From Nocardioides zeae (GTDB lineage Bacteria > Actinomycetota > Actinomycetes > Propionibacteriales > Nocardioidaceae), in assembly GCF_010686755.1 (NCBI RefSeq), contig NZ_JAAGXA010000008.1:62001-126000 (forward strand): a DNA stretch of 64,000 nt, written 5' to 3'. The position numbers and the translations under genes are program-made. This document shows positions 1 to 8,390 of this stretch, piece by piece. Under the pieces are notes generated by a model, which was given only the letters and a program-made list of their open reading frames with translations, made no database searches and was not told the origin of the DNA. Position 1 is the stretch's first letter, and each line of letters opens with the position of its first letter.

Positions 1-61
1 CCCGGGGCGCCTCGCCGGGCAGGGCGAGCCACGCACGCTCGAGGCGGTAGGTCGTCGTCAC
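1..61 (-). CDS. Partial CDS, N-terminus of an unidentified protein
   Basis: A GTG at 61 opens a frame that runs off the left edge and encodes about 20 residues (VTTTYRLERAWLALPGEAPR). It would be divergent from the nitroreductase gene at 160. The start resembles the N-termini of amidohydrolase-type enzymes, but 20 residues are too few to assign a family. The ribosome binding site is weak. It could also be chance coding in GC-rich DNA. Confidence 0.35.
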   Translation of the reverse strand, partial: MTTTYRLERAWLALPGEAPR

Positions 62-159
62 GGTGCCGATCCCACGCCCCGCGAGCGGCGGGGTCAACGC
101 TCGACCACCTCGCGGCGTCTCGGATGCGAGACGACCGACCGACCTGAGAGTGTGGCCCC

Positions 160-774
160 ATGGAGTTCTCCGAGGTGGTGCGCCGGCGCCGCATGGTGCG
201 CCGCTACGCCGACCGTCCCGTCGACCCCGCGCTCGTCGACCGCATGCTCGAGCACGCCACCCGCGCGCCCAGTGCGGGCTTCAGCCAGGGCTGGGCCTTC
301 CTCCGCCTCGACACCCCCGTCGACGTCGCACGGTTCTGGGAGGTGACGACGCCGGAGCACGCCGACCCCGAGAGCCGCTGGCTGGCGGGGATGCGGTCGG
401 CCCCGGTCGTCATCGTGCCCCTCACGTCGAAGGACGCCTACCTCGACCGCTACGCCGCCCCCGACAAGGGCTGGACCGATCGCGACGAGGCGCGGTGGCC
501 GGTGCCGTACTGGTACGTCGACGCCGGCATGGCGACCCTCCTGATCCTGCAGACCGTCGTCGAGGAGGGCCTGGGCGCCTGCTTCTTCGGCATCACGCCG
601 TCGCGCGTCGACGACTTCCGCGCGGCGTTCGGCGTGCCCGCGGCGTACCAGCCCCTCGGCGCCGTCACCATCGGTCACCGCCACCCCGACGACACCGGCT
701 CGCGCGGGTCACCGGCGCGGCGGGAGCGGCGTGCTGTCGACGAGGTCGTGCACCGGGGCTACTGGGGCGGCTGA
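160..774 (+). CDS. Nitroreductase family protein
   Basis: Encodes 204 residues of an FMN-dependent nitroreductase-fold oxidoreductase, presumably cytosolic and using NAD(P)H; the natural substrate cannot be told. The N-terminal FSEVVRRRRMVRRYADRPVD is the typical FMN-phosphate-binding start of the family, followed by the RAPSAGFSQGW segment (about residues 35-46) and the central MATLLILQTVVEEGLGACFFG helix/strand. The length is normal. The ATG at 160 has a weak GAGAG 9 bases upstream and fits the family start. The 3' end overlaps the convergent serine hydrolase gene by 66 bases, so the two transcripts are antisense at their ends. Confidence 0.85.
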   Translation: MEFSEVVRRRRMVRRYADRPVDPALVDRMLEHATRAPSAGFSQGWAFLRLDTPVDVARFWEVTTPEHADPESRWLAGMRSAPVVIVPLTSKDAYLDRYAAPDKGWTDRDEARWPVPYWYVDAGMATLLILQTVVEEGLGACFFGITPSRVDDFRAAFGVPAAYQPLGAVTIGHRHPDDTGSRGSPARRERRAVDEVVHRGYWGG

Positions 775-2031
775 CCGCGCTCCCGGCGGCGCCACGTCGG
801 TCGCGCACGTCTGGAGCAGGGCCTCCCCCACCAGGGTGTTGAAGGCCGACAGGTCGGGCGTCACCGTGTCGAGGTCACGCCCCGTCACGGCCACCGTCAC
901 CGACCGCTGCCCGTCGGCCGAGGCGTACGACACCGTCCACGTGCCGTAGCTCGCCCCGTCGTGGCCGTGGAGGTAGCTCCCCGGCTCGCAGGGGTCGGGC
1001 AGGCGGTAGCTGCCCAGCCCGTACTCCATCGGCCCCGCCGCGACCACCTGGCGCATCAGCCGCACCGACCCCGCGCCGAGGAGCTTGCCGGTGCCGAGGG
1101 CCCGCTGGAAGCGGTTGAGGTCCTCCGCCGACGTGACCAGGCCGCCCGCGGCCCCGAACAGCGTCGGGTCGAAGGCGGACAGGTCGACCCGCTCCCCGCC
1201 CACCGTCGCGTACTCCGTCAGCGCGTCCTCGGGCAGCTGCGGGCCGCCGGGCAGCGACGTCCGCCACATGCCGGCCGGCACGAGCACCCAGCTCCGCAGC
1301 AGGTCTCCGAGCCGCTGCCCGGTGACGCGCTGGAGCAGCTCGCCCACGACGACGAAGCCCGTGTTGGAGTAGACGAACTCGCCCCGCGGCGTCCACGGCG
1401 CGCCCGCGCCGTGGTCGATGAGCTCCCCGGGCTCGCGCGGCTCGCCGAGCACCTCGAGGAAGCGCTCGGTCGAGAAGTCGCCGTCGCTCTCCGTCACGAG
1501 GAGCGGCGTCAGGTATTCCGGCAGCCCGGCCGTGTGGCTCAGCAGCTCGCGCACGGTCACATCGCCGTGCTCCCCGAGCAGGCCCGGCGCGACCTCGTCC
1601 ACCGTCGTGTCCAGCCGCCACAGGCCCCGCTCCTGGGCCTTCAGCGCGAGCACGGCGACGAGCATCTTGGTCGTGCTCGCGGAGCGGAACCGGTCGCGGG
1701 CCGCGGCAGGCTCCGACGAGGCCAGGTCGCGCACGCCGTCGGCGCCGGACCACCGGCCCCGCTCGCCCCGGACCTCGCCGACCACGGCGACGTGCTCCTC
1801 GTCGACCGCCGCGGCCATGGCGGCCTCGAGCGCCGCCGTGTCGTAGGGCAGGGGCGCGGCCGCCTGCTGCACCCGCTGCTCCGCGGGGGCCGCCGCACTC
1901 GTGGCGGCCTGGGCGGCGTGGGCGGCCTGGGCGGCGGCCGGCGCCACCAGGGTCAGGACGGCGGCGCTCGCGAGCGTCGCGACCCGGTGCAGGGACCGGC
2001 GGCCGGTCGGTGTCGTCGTCTTCTCGTTCAT
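709..2031 (-). CDS. Secreted S12-family serine hydrolase (beta-lactamase / D-Ala-D-Ala carboxypeptidase type)
   Basis: Encodes about 440 residues. A signal peptide (RRSLHRVATLASAAVLTLVAP... ending near AAQAAHAAQ) indicates export. Family S12 motifs are present: SxxK as STTK in the RSASTTKMLVAV segment, YxN as VYSNTGF, and a late HxG-type motif as HGHDGAS. Known members are penicillin-binding-protein-like carboxypeptidases, esterases or class C-like beta-lactamases; the substrate here is unknown. An in-frame ATG exists 37 codons upstream (2142), but the ATG at 2031 has a strong GGAGGGGG site and begins directly at the signal peptide. The gene is divergent from the M20 peptidase. Confidence 0.85.
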   Translation of the reverse strand: MNEKTTTPTGRRSLHRVATLASAAVLTLVAPAAAQAAHAAQAATSAAAPAEQRVQQAAAPLPYDTAALEAAMAAAVDEEHVAVVGEVRGERGRWSGADGVRDLASSEPAAARDRFRSASTTKMLVAVLALKAQERGLWRLDTTVDEVAPGLLGEHGDVTVRELLSHTAGLPEYLTPLLVTESDGDFSTERFLEVLGEPREPGELIDHGAGAPWTPRGEFVYSNTGFVVVGELLQRVTGQRLGDLLRSWVLVPAGMWRTSLPGGPQLPEDALTEYATVGGERVDLSAFDPTLFGAAGGLVTSAEDLNRFQRALGTGKLLGAGSVRLMRQVVAAGPMEYGLGSYRLPDPCEPGSYLHGHDGASYGTWTVSYASADGQRSVTVAVTGRDLDTVTPDLSAFNTLVGEALLQTCATDVAPPGARSAAPVAPVHDLVDSTPLPPRR

Positions 2032-2230
2032 GGGTGCTCCCCCTCCGTGGCCGTGGCCACCCCGCCCGTCGGGGTCTGCCGAGATCAGGCCCTGGTCGAC
2101 TGGTCCAGACCACCGTAGGTCCGCCCACCGACGGTCCTGCACTGACGAATGTCACGTCCTGGCGACGGCTGTGGAGAGCCGGCCCGCGCACCCCGTCGGC
2201 GGGAGTACGGTGCGCCGGAGGAGGCAGCCG

Positions 2231-3613
2231 ATGACGACGACCACCCCTGCCGGGGACCCCCACCAGCCCGACGCGCAGCATCCCGCCGTGGCTGCCCTGC
2301 GGGCGGCGGTGCAGGCCGCCACCGTGTCGCACCGCGACCCGGCCCGGGTGGACGCGGCGGCGTTCGACCGGCTCCACGCGGTGCTGGCCGAGCACTTCCC
2401 GCTGCTCCACGAGCACCTCGAGCTGGTGCGCGTCCCGCGCCAGGCCCTGCTGTTCCGCTGGCGCGGCCGCACCGACGCCGACCCGGTCGTGCTCATGGCG
2501 CACCTCGACGTGGTGCCCGTCGAGCCCTCGGACCCGTGGACCCACCCGGCCTTCGCCGCGGTGGTCGCGGACTCCCCCGAGGGGCCGGCCGTCTGGGGCC
2601 GCGGCACGCTCGACGACAAGGGCTGCGTCGTCGCGATCTGCGCGGCCGTCGAGCGGCTGCTCGCCGGCGGCGCCACGCCCGAGCGCGACGTCTGGCTGTC
2701 CTTCGGCTGCGACGAGGAGGTCTCGGGCACGTCGGCGCTGGCCGCCGTCGACCACCTGCGGGACGCCGGCGTGACGCCGTGGTTCGTCCTCGACGAGGGC
2801 GGCGCCGTCGCCGCGGGCGCGTTCCCCGGCGTGCGCCGTCCGATCGGGGTCGTCGGCGTCACCGAGAAGGGCACGTCGCTGTTCGAGCTCCGCGCCACCG
2901 GCCGCGGTGGCCACTCGTCCACGCCGGCCCGCAACGGCCCCACCGTGCGCGTGGCGCGCGCGGTGACGCGCGTGGACGCCGCACCGATGGCGACGCGCCT
3001 GCCCGCGCCGACGGTGGCGCTGCTGCACCGGATGGCCCCGCTGACGCCCCTGCCGCTGCGCCTCGCGCTCGGTGCCGTGGGCGGGAGGCTCACGCCGGCG
3101 CTGACCCGCGCGCTGCAGGCCGCCGGCCCCGAGGCGGCGGCGATGACCCGCACGACCCTGGCGACCACGATGCTGTCGGGCTCGCCGGCCGCCAACGTCA
3201 TCGCCTCGACCGCCACGGCCACGGTGAACGCCCGCATCCTCGTCGGCGACACCGTCGCGAGCGTCGCCGAGCACCTGCGTCGCGTCGTCGGCGCCGGGGT
3301 CGAGGTCGCGGTGGTCGAGGCCGGCGAGCCGAGCCCCGTGTCGCCGTACGAGGACGACCCGGCGTTCGCCCTGCTCGAGCGCACCATCACCGCGGTCTTC
3401 CCCGACGCGGTCCCCGCGCCGTACGTGATGATGGCGGCGACCGACTCCCGCTTCTTCACGGCGATCTGCGAGCGCGTCTACCGGTTCGCCCCCTTCCCGA
3501 TGAGCAAGGCACAACGGGAGTCGATCCACTCGTACGACGAGCGCATCACGGTCGAGGGCTTCCTCGCGGGCGTGGACTGGTACGCCGCGCTGCTCACCGG
3601 GCTGCCGGCGTGA
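2231..3613 (+). CDS. M20 family metallopeptidase (PM20D1/carboxypeptidase-like)
   Basis: Encodes 460 residues of a zinc-dependent amidohydrolase/peptidase without a signal peptide. The dinuclear zinc site is visible: MAHLDVVP (His-x-Asp, about residue 89), GRGTLDDKG (bridging Asp, about 127), CDEEVSG (catalytic Glu and ligand, about 160), LDEGG (about 187), and a C-terminal SIHSYDERI segment carrying the last His. The dimerization insert (RGGHSSTPARNGP) is intact. The ATG at 2231 has a GGAGGAGG site 6-7 bases upstream. The stop overlaps the GTG start of the MFS gene by 4 bases, so the two are co-translated; a peptide or N-acyl amino acid hydrolase linked to an exporter is an inference from this. 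Confidence 0.88.
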   Translation: MTTTTPAGDPHQPDAQHPAVAALRAAVQAATVSHRDPARVDAAAFDRLHAVLAEHFPLLHEHLELVRVPRQALLFRWRGRTDADPVVLMAHLDVVPVEPSDPWTHPAFAAVVADSPEGPAVWGRGTLDDKGCVVAICAAVERLLAGGATPERDVWLSFGCDEEVSGTSALAAVDHLRDAGVTPWFVLDEGGAVAAGAFPGVRRPIGVVGVTEKGTSLFELRATGRGGHSSTPARNGPTVRVARAVTRVDAAPMATRLPAPTVALLHRMAPLTPLPLRLALGAVGGRLTPALTRALQAAGPEAAAMTRTTLATTMLSGSPAANVIASTATATVNARILVGDTVASVAEHLRRVVGAGVEVAVVEAGEPSPVSPYEDDPAFALLERTITAVFPDAVPAPYVMMAATDSRFFTAICERVYRFAPFPMSKAQRESIHSYDERITVEGFLAGVDWYAALLTGLPA

Positions 3614-5112
3614 GCGCGCCGGCGGTCCAGCCCGGCCCCGGCCGGGTCGTGGTGCCCGGTCTGTGGGCGGTCGTGGGCTTCCTCGTCGCCGTCGAGGTCG
3701 CGAGCGGCATCCTCCAGGGCTACTACACGCCGATCTTCACCGACATCGCCGACCACCTGGGGATCCGCGAGGGCGACGTCAACTGGTTCGAGGCGGCCCA
3801 GCTCATGCTGTCGGCGCTCGCCGTCCCCCTGCTGTCGCGCCTGGGCGACCTGTGGGGCCACCGCAACGTGCTGCTGCTCTCGACGGCGATCACCGCCGTG
3901 GGCTCGTGGGTGCTCGTGTTCTCGCCGGGCTTCACGACCTTCCTCGTCGGCTGGGCGCTGCAGGGCGCCTACGTGGTGTGGCTGCCGGTGGAGGTGGCGA
4001 TCATCCACCGCCGCACGGCGGGCACCGGCCAGCAGGGGCGCCTGACCCGACGGGCGGCCGCGCTGCTCGTGGCCGCCCTCGAGGCGGGCGTCATCCTCGG
4101 GGCGCTGACGAGCGGCGCCCTCGTCGAGGCCACGTCGATGCCGGTGCTCCTCGCCCTGCCCGCGATCGCCGTCACCGTGTGCTTCGTCGTCGTCTGGTTC
4201 GGCATCGAGCGGGCGCCGGGGGTCGCGACGGGCGACTACGACTACGCGGGCGTCGGCCTGCTGACCGTCGTGCTCGGCCTCGTCATGGGCGGGCTCGTGC
4301 TCGTGCGCCTGCAGGGCGTCGGCTCGCCGTGGCCCTGGGCGCTCGTGGCCGCCGGCGTCGTCGCGACCGTGGCGCTGGTGCGGTACGAGGCCGGGATCGC
4401 CGAGCCCCTCATCGACGTCCGGCTGCTCGCCGTGCCGGCGCAGTGGTCGGTGCAGCTCACCGCGTTCCTCTTCGGCATGAGCGTGCTGGGCGCGCAGATC
4501 CCGCTGTCGACGTTCGCGCGGGCGGATCCCGACGAGGTCGGCTACGGGCTCGGCGCGAGCGCCGGCTTCGTGTCGACGCTGGTGGGCGTCTACGTGGTGT
4601 CGCTGCTCGTCGGGGCGTTGCTCCTGCCCCTCGCCTCCCGCCTCCTCGGGGCGCGGGGAGCGATGGTCGCCGGCATGCTGCTGGTGGCCGTCGGCTACGG
4701 GCTCTTCGTGCCGCTGCACGACTCGACGGGGCAGCTGCTGGCCAACCTGGGGATCGCAGGCATCGGGTCGGGGCTGCTCGTCGCCGCCCTCCCCGCCGCG
4801 GCTGCGGCGGCCGCCCCGCCCGACCGCACGGGGTTCGCGACCGGCATGACCAACGCGACCAAGACCGTGGGCGGTGCGATCGCGTCGGCCGTCTTCGCCA
4901 TCGCGCTCACGTCCACGGGCTCGCTCGACGAGCCCGGTGTCGGAGCCGCCTCCCTCGCGGGCTACCTGACCGTGTGGAGCGTGTGCTCCGTCAGCGCGCT
5001 GGTCGGCGCACTGCTCCTGCTCCTCGCCCGCCGGGCGCCGACCCCGCCGGACGTGCCGGACGTGCCCGGCGGTCCCGGCAGCCCCGAGCCGCACGACCTG
5101 CGGCACGCCTGA
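3610..5112 (+). CDS. MFS transporter
   Basis: Encodes 500 residues with 12 to 14 hydrophobic segments spaced through the whole length. The loop after the second helix carries the MFS signature as LLSRLGDLWGHRNVLLLS (about residues 75-92). The C-terminus is a short Pro/Gly-rich tail. The start is the GTG at 3610, which overlaps the TGA of the M20 peptidase (GTGA); the open frame extends far upstream, but that part is out-of-frame shadow of the peptidase gene. The substrate cannot be predicted; the coupling suggests export or import of a peptide-like compound or its hydrolysis product. Confidence 0.85.
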   Translation: MSAPAVQPGPGRVVVPGLWAVVGFLVAVEVASGILQGYYTPIFTDIADHLGIREGDVNWFEAAQLMLSALAVPLLSRLGDLWGHRNVLLLSTAITAVGSWVLVFSPGFTTFLVGWALQGAYVVWLPVEVAIIHRRTAGTGQQGRLTRRAAALLVAALEAGVILGALTSGALVEATSMPVLLALPAIAVTVCFVVVWFGIERAPGVATGDYDYAGVGLLTVVLGLVMGGLVLVRLQGVGSPWPWALVAAGVVATVALVRYEAGIAEPLIDVRLLAVPAQWSVQLTAFLFGMSVLGAQIPLSTFARADPDEVGYGLGASAGFVSTLVGVYVVSLLVGALLLPLASRLLGARGAMVAGMLLVAVGYGLFVPLHDSTGQLLANLGIAGIGSGLLVAALPAAAAAAAPPDRTGFATGMTNATKTVGGAIASAVFAIALTSTGSLDEPGVGAASLAGYLTVWSVCSVSALVGALLLLLARRAPTPPDVPDVPGGPGSPEPHDLRHA

Positions 5113-5230
5113 GCCGTTCCTGCCGGGGGCTTGCGCCCACCCGCGGTCCGCCGTCGGACTTGCGGCGTTCCTGCGCGGAACGCGCGTCGTCGCAGAGCCT
5201 CCCGTTAGGAGGGCCGACTACCGTTCTGCT

Positions 5231-5315
5231 CACGCGGTCGTCGGACAACCCCCGACCGACGATCGCCACGGCGCCCCCGGACCGATTTCCCCCGACCGGT
5301 CCGGGGGCGCTCTTC
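5231..5315 (+). ncRNA. 6C-like small RNA
   Basis: Two adjacent hairpins with C-rich loops lie in the 260-bp gap between the MFS and DUF1992 genes. Hairpin 1: 5234-5244 pairs with 5256-5266 (11 pairs, one G-U) around an 11-nt loop containing CCCCC. Hairpin 2: 5271-5284 pairs perfectly with 5297-5310 (14 bp) around a 12-nt loop containing TTTCCCCC, followed by TCTTCC, so it can serve as a terminator. This layout matches the actinobacterial 6C motif (B11 in Mycobacterium, scr5239 in Streptomyces). A possible -10 element TACCGT at 5219-5224 would start the RNA close to hairpin 1, giving about 85 nt. The loops have five Cs rather than six, so a covariance-model search is needed. Confidence 0.75.
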
Positions 5316-5372
5316 CTCCACCTGCACCGCGCTACCGTCGACGTGCGGTCGACGAGCGAGGAGGTGGCGGCC

Positions 5373-5945
5373 GTGGCCGACGAGGACACCGAGCCCACCG
5401 GGCCGACCGGGCCCGCGGAGCAGCGGTTCCGCGAGACCGAGCGGGACGGGCGCACCGGACGTAGCGCCGCCGCGGAACGCATGCGGCACCAGGGGCAGTG
5501 GGTGGAGCTGCAGCTGCAGCGCGCCCGTGACCGCGGCGAGTTCGACGACCTCCCCGGGTTCGGCAAGCCGATAGCGGACCTCGGCTCCGACCACGACCCG
5601 GACTGGTGGGTCAAGCGGCTCGTCGAGCGTGAGCAGATCACCGGGGTGCTGCCCGCGGCGCTCCAGCTGCGCAAGGAGGACGCGGAGCTCGACGCGCGGC
5701 TCGACCGGCTCACCAGCGAGGCCGAGGTGCGCCGCGAGCTCCTCGACTTCAACGAGCGCGTCCGCCGAGCCCTGTACGGCGATCCCGGAGGCCCTCCGCT
5801 CCTCACGCCTCGACGCGACGTCGAGGCGGAGGTGGCGGCATGGCGGGAGCGGCTGGAGCAGCGCCGTACGGCTGCCGCGGAGCGGGCCCGCACGGAGCAG
5901 GTCGAGCGGGACGCACGGCGCCGCTGGTTCCGGCGCTCGGGCTGA
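5373..5945 (+). CDS. DUF1992 (DnaJ-homologue subfamily C member 28-like) protein
   Basis: Encodes 190 residues. After an acidic, low-complexity N-terminus the conserved DUF1992 core begins at RMRHQGQWVELQLQRARDRGEFDDLPGFGKP (about residues 35-65), including the hallmark LPGxGKP and a DWWVKRLVEREQ helix, then a long charged coiled-coil tail (WRERLEQRRTAAAERARTEQ). The family is widespread and small; its biochemical role is unknown. The GTG at 5373 has a GAGGAGG site 9 bases upstream; other in-frame GTGs lie too close to it. The gene follows the 6C-like RNA. Confidence 0.82.
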   Translation: MADEDTEPTGPTGPAEQRFRETERDGRTGRSAAAERMRHQGQWVELQLQRARDRGEFDDLPGFGKPIADLGSDHDPDWWVKRLVEREQITGVLPAALQLRKEDAELDARLDRLTSEAEVRRELLDFNERVRRALYGDPGGPPLLTPRRDVEAEVAAWRERLEQRRTAAAERARTEQVERDARRRWFRRSG

Positions 5946-5948
5946 GGG

Positions 5949-7001
5949 TCAGCGGGCGTACTCGGCCAGCCGCGCCACGTCCGCCAGCCGCGCCTCGTGC
6001 GTGGCGGCGAGCGGGGTCGCGTTGAGGGTGGTCACGCCGGCGGCCGCGAACGCGGCGACCCGCGACGCCACGTGCTCGGGGTCGCCCACGAGGGCAACGC
6101 CGTGGAGCAGCTCGGCGGGGATCGAACGCGCGGCCTCGGCCTTGTCGCCGGCGAGGTAGAGGTCCTGCACGCGGGCCGCCTCCTCGGCGAAGCCGTAGCG
6201 GCCGGCGAGGTCGTTGTAGAAGTTCTTGCCCTTCGCGCCCATGCCCCCGATGTAGAGCGCCAGGTTGTCGCGCACCTGCTGCTCGGCGGCGGCGACCTCG
6301 TCGCGGTCGGTCGAGATGAGGACCTTCGTGTCGGCCACGACGTCGAGCGGTGCGAGGGTCTCCGAGCGCTTCGCCCGTCCGGCGGCCAACGGCTCGCCGA
6401 AGGCGGCCTCGGCGCGCTCGGGGAAGTAGAAGATCGGCTCCCACCCGTCGCACAGCTCGGCGGCGAGCTCCACGTTCTTGGGCCCGAGAGCCGCCAGGAC
6501 GATGGGGATCTCGGAGCGGACGGGGTGGTTGATGAGCTTGAGCGGCTTGCCGAGCCCGGAGCCGCCCTTCTCCTTGGTGAGCGGCACGTCGTAGAACCGG
6601 CCGTGGAAGTCGACCTTCTCGCGGCGCCAGACCTGGCGGCAGATGTCGACGACCTCGCGGGTGCGGCCGAGGGGCGCGTCGAACGGCACCCCGTGGAAGC
6701 CCTCGACGACCTGCGGACCCGAGGCTCCGATGCCGAGCACGAACCGGCCGCCGGAGACGTAGTCCAGCCCGGCCGCGGTCATCGCGACGAGGGTGGGCGT
6801 GCGGGAGTAGATGTTGATGATGCCGGTGCCCAGCTGGAGCGTGCGCGTCTTCGCCGCCAGGAAGCCGAGCTGGGAGACGGCGTCGAACGCGTAGGGCTCC
6901 GCCACGAAGGCGACGTCGAGGCCGACGCCCTCGAACTCGACGAGCTGCTCGGCGGTCTCCGCGAACCCGCCGGCGTAGGCGATGGGCATGCCGATCTTCA
7001 T
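5949..7001 (-). CDS. LLM class F420-dependent oxidoreductase (Rv3520c-like)
   Basis: Encodes 350 residues of a luciferase-like (beta/alpha)8-barrel oxidoreductase. Segments such as SGGRFVLGIGASGPQVVEGFHG (about residues 85-106), the LARTRE-like LGRTREVVDICRQVW helix and LGPKNVELAAELCDGW are typical of the Rv3520c family of probable F420-dependent enzymes. The substrate is unknown. The ATG at 7001 has a GAGGAG site; an upstream ATG at 7028 lies outside the family domain. The gene is divergent from a TetR gene 78 bases away, which probably controls it. Confidence 0.85.
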   Translation of the reverse strand: MKIGMPIAYAGGFAETAEQLVEFEGVGLDVAFVAEPYAFDAVSQLGFLAAKTRTLQLGTGIINIYSRTPTLVAMTAAGLDYVSGGRFVLGIGASGPQVVEGFHGVPFDAPLGRTREVVDICRQVWRREKVDFHGRFYDVPLTKEKGGSGLGKPLKLINHPVRSEIPIVLAALGPKNVELAAELCDGWEPIFYFPERAEAAFGEPLAAGRAKRSETLAPLDVVADTKVLISTDRDEVAAAEQQVRDNLALYIGGMGAKGKNFYNDLAGRYGFAEEAARVQDLYLAGDKAEAARSIPAELLHGVALVGDPEHVASRVAAFAAAGVTTLNATPLAATHEARLADVARLAEYAR

Positions 7002-7023
7002 GGGAACTCCTCGGTGCAAACCG

Positions 7024-7035
7024 GTCACACGTGAC
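7024..7035. promoter_or_regulatory. Candidate TetR operator between LLM and TetR genes
   Basis: The sequence GTCACACGTGAC is a perfect inverted repeat (GTCAC, 2-base spacer, GTGAC) in the 78-bp divergent intergenic region, 23 bases upstream of the LLM start codon. Position and symmetry suit an operator for the adjacent TetR repressor. This is an inference from symmetry only. Confidence 0.35.
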
Positions 7036-7079
7036 TGTTATCGGCGTGAGGGTACACCGCTCCGTGGTGGAATGGCGGC

Positions 7080-7706
7080 GTGCAGGAGGACCGACCGCTG
7101 CAGGAGCGATCGCGCGACGCGCGCCGCCGCATCCTCGACGCCGCCGTGGCCGTGCTCGTCGACCACGGGTACGCCGGCGCGACCACCACCCGCATCCAGG
7201 AGCGCGCCGGCGTCTCCCGAGGCCGGCTGCTCCACCACTACCCCTCCCGCGACGCGCTCCTGATCGCGGCGTGCCACCACCTCGCCACCGTCCGGGTGGA
7301 GGCCGTGGCCCTCACCGCCGTGATGCCCGACGACCCCGCCGAGCGCATCGCGACGGCCGTGGCCACCATGGCCGCGACGTACCGCTCCGACTACTTCTGG
7401 GCGGCCACGGAGCTGTGGGTGGCGTCCCGCACCCACCCCGACCTCGCGGCGCAGCTCCTCCCCCACGAGCAGGAGCTCGCGCGCGCCATCCGTGCCGCGA
7501 CCGACGGGTTCTTCGGTCCGGACCTCGTGACCCATCCCGGCTACGAGGACCTCCGGGAGACCATCACCACCAGCCTCCGCGGCCTCCACCTCGCGACGGC
7601 CTTCGACCCGCGGCCCACCACGATCGAGCGGCACGAGGCGCGGCTCGTCGCGATGGCGCACGCGGTGCTGCTGGGCGGCCCCCCGTCGTGGGGCGCACGC
7701 TCCTAG
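7080..7706 (+). CDS. TetR/AcrR family transcriptional regulator
   Basis: Encodes 208 residues. The N-terminal TetR helix-turn-helix (about residues 10-58) reads RDARRRILDAAVAVLVDHGY...TTRIQERAGVSRGRLLHHYPSRDALL, followed by a C-terminal ligand domain. The start is a GTG at 7080. It is divergent from the Rv3520c-like oxidoreductase, the usual arrangement for a local repressor. The ligand is unknown. A second, unrelated TetR gene follows 11 bases downstream on the same strand. Confidence 0.85.
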   Translation: MQEDRPLQERSRDARRRILDAAVAVLVDHGYAGATTTRIQERAGVSRGRLLHHYPSRDALLIAACHHLATVRVEAVALTAVMPDDPAERIATAVATMAATYRSDYFWAATELWVASRTHPDLAAQLLPHEQELARAIRAATDGFFGPDLVTHPGYEDLRETITTSLRGLHLATAFDPRPTTIERHEARLVAMAHAVLLGGPPSWGARS

Positions 7707-7709
7707 ACT
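7704..7709 (+). promoter_or_regulatory. Candidate -10 element of a leaderless transcript
   Basis: TAGACT (matching TAnnnT) ends 8 bases before the ATG at 7718, the spacing expected if transcription starts at the start codon. No ribosome binding site is seen upstream of that ATG, which fits leaderless translation, common in actinobacteria. Confidence 0.4.
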
Positions 7710-7717
7710 GCACAGCC

Positions 7718-8329
7718 ATGACCGCGACCCTGCCCACGGCACCGCAGCTGCGGTTCTTCGAGGCGGGGCTCGACCTGCTCGCGGAGGAGGGGTACGGCGC
7801 GCTCAAGCTCGCGCCCCTCTGCCGGCGCGTCGGGGTCACGACGGGCAGCTTCTACCACGCGTTCCCGAACTGGCCGACCTACACCAGCGCCCTCCTGCAG
7901 CACTGGTACCGGGAGCGCACCGACCGCGCCCGCGTCCTCGCCGACGAGGAGACGGACCCGGCCCGCCGCGTCGAGCTGCTCGTGCGTGCCGCCGTCGAGC
8001 TCCCCCACCGCGCCGAGGCCGCCATCCGCGTCTGGGCCGGAGTCGACCCCGGCGTCGCGCAGCTCCAGCAGCAGGTCGACGACCAGCGGCTCGCGACGGT
8101 CACCGAGGCCCTCGCGGCCGCGATGCCACCGGGCTCCGAGGACCTCGCCCGCAACCTCGCCCAGGCCGGGTTCTTCCTGCTGGTGGGGTACGAGCAGTCG
8201 CACGCCACCGGCGGCCGCGAGGCCCTCGAGTGGGCGCTCCGGCTCATCCAGGACCGGGCGCTGGACGCCGGGGGCGAGTCACAGGAGTTGACAACTTTCC
8301 CCGGTCAGCCGGGGAACCGACCGCTTTGA
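7718..8329 (+). CDS. TetR/AcrR family transcriptional regulator
   Basis: Encodes 203 residues. The N-terminal domain (about residues 8-55) is a TetR-type helix-turn-helix: FFEAGLDLLAEEGYGALKLAPLCRRVGVTTGSFYHAFPNW. The rest is an all-helical regulatory domain with LARNLAQAGFFLLVGYEQ. The upstream open frame from 7031 is a shadow of the preceding TetR gene; the ATG at 7718 is where homology begins. The last 11 codons overlap an inverted repeat (8297-8316), so the C-terminal tail QELTTFPGQPGNRPL is probably dictated by that element. No neighbouring target is obvious. Confidence 0.82.
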   Translation: MTATLPTAPQLRFFEAGLDLLAEEGYGALKLAPLCRRVGVTTGSFYHAFPNWPTYTSALLQHWYRERTDRARVLADEETDPARRVELLVRAAVELPHRAEAAIRVWAGVDPGVAQLQQQVDDQRLATVTEALAAAMPPGSEDLARNLAQAGFFLLVGYEQSHATGGREALEWALRLIQDRALDAGGESQELTTFPGQPGNRPL

Positions 8330-8384
8330 CCATCAAATTTGATGCGCTCAGTGACACCTTCCCCGGTCGACCGGGGAAAGTGTC
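8297..8384. repeat. Twin related palindromes between convergent genes (bidirectional terminator?)
   Basis: Two related palindromes flank a third. 8297-8316 is TTCCCCGG-TCAG-CCGGGGAA, inside the 3' end of the TetR gene. 8353-8384 is a 32-bp near-perfect palindrome sharing the same TTCCCCGGT...CCGGGGAA core and extended by GACAC/GTGTC arms. Between them 8331-8344 is the perfect AT-rich palindrome CATCAAATTTGATG. The genes on both sides converge here, so the hairpins could terminate transcription in both directions. The shared core suggests duplication of one element. Confidence 0.6.
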
Positions 8385-8390
8385 GGAGCC

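Noticed and set aside
2096..2120. TGGTCCAGACCA in the promoter of the serine hydrolase, considered as another GntR site like those at 40052
   Set aside because: The spacing between half-sites is even (12 bp) rather than the odd 11-bp core of the FadR/LldR consensus, so binding by the same regulator is unlikely.
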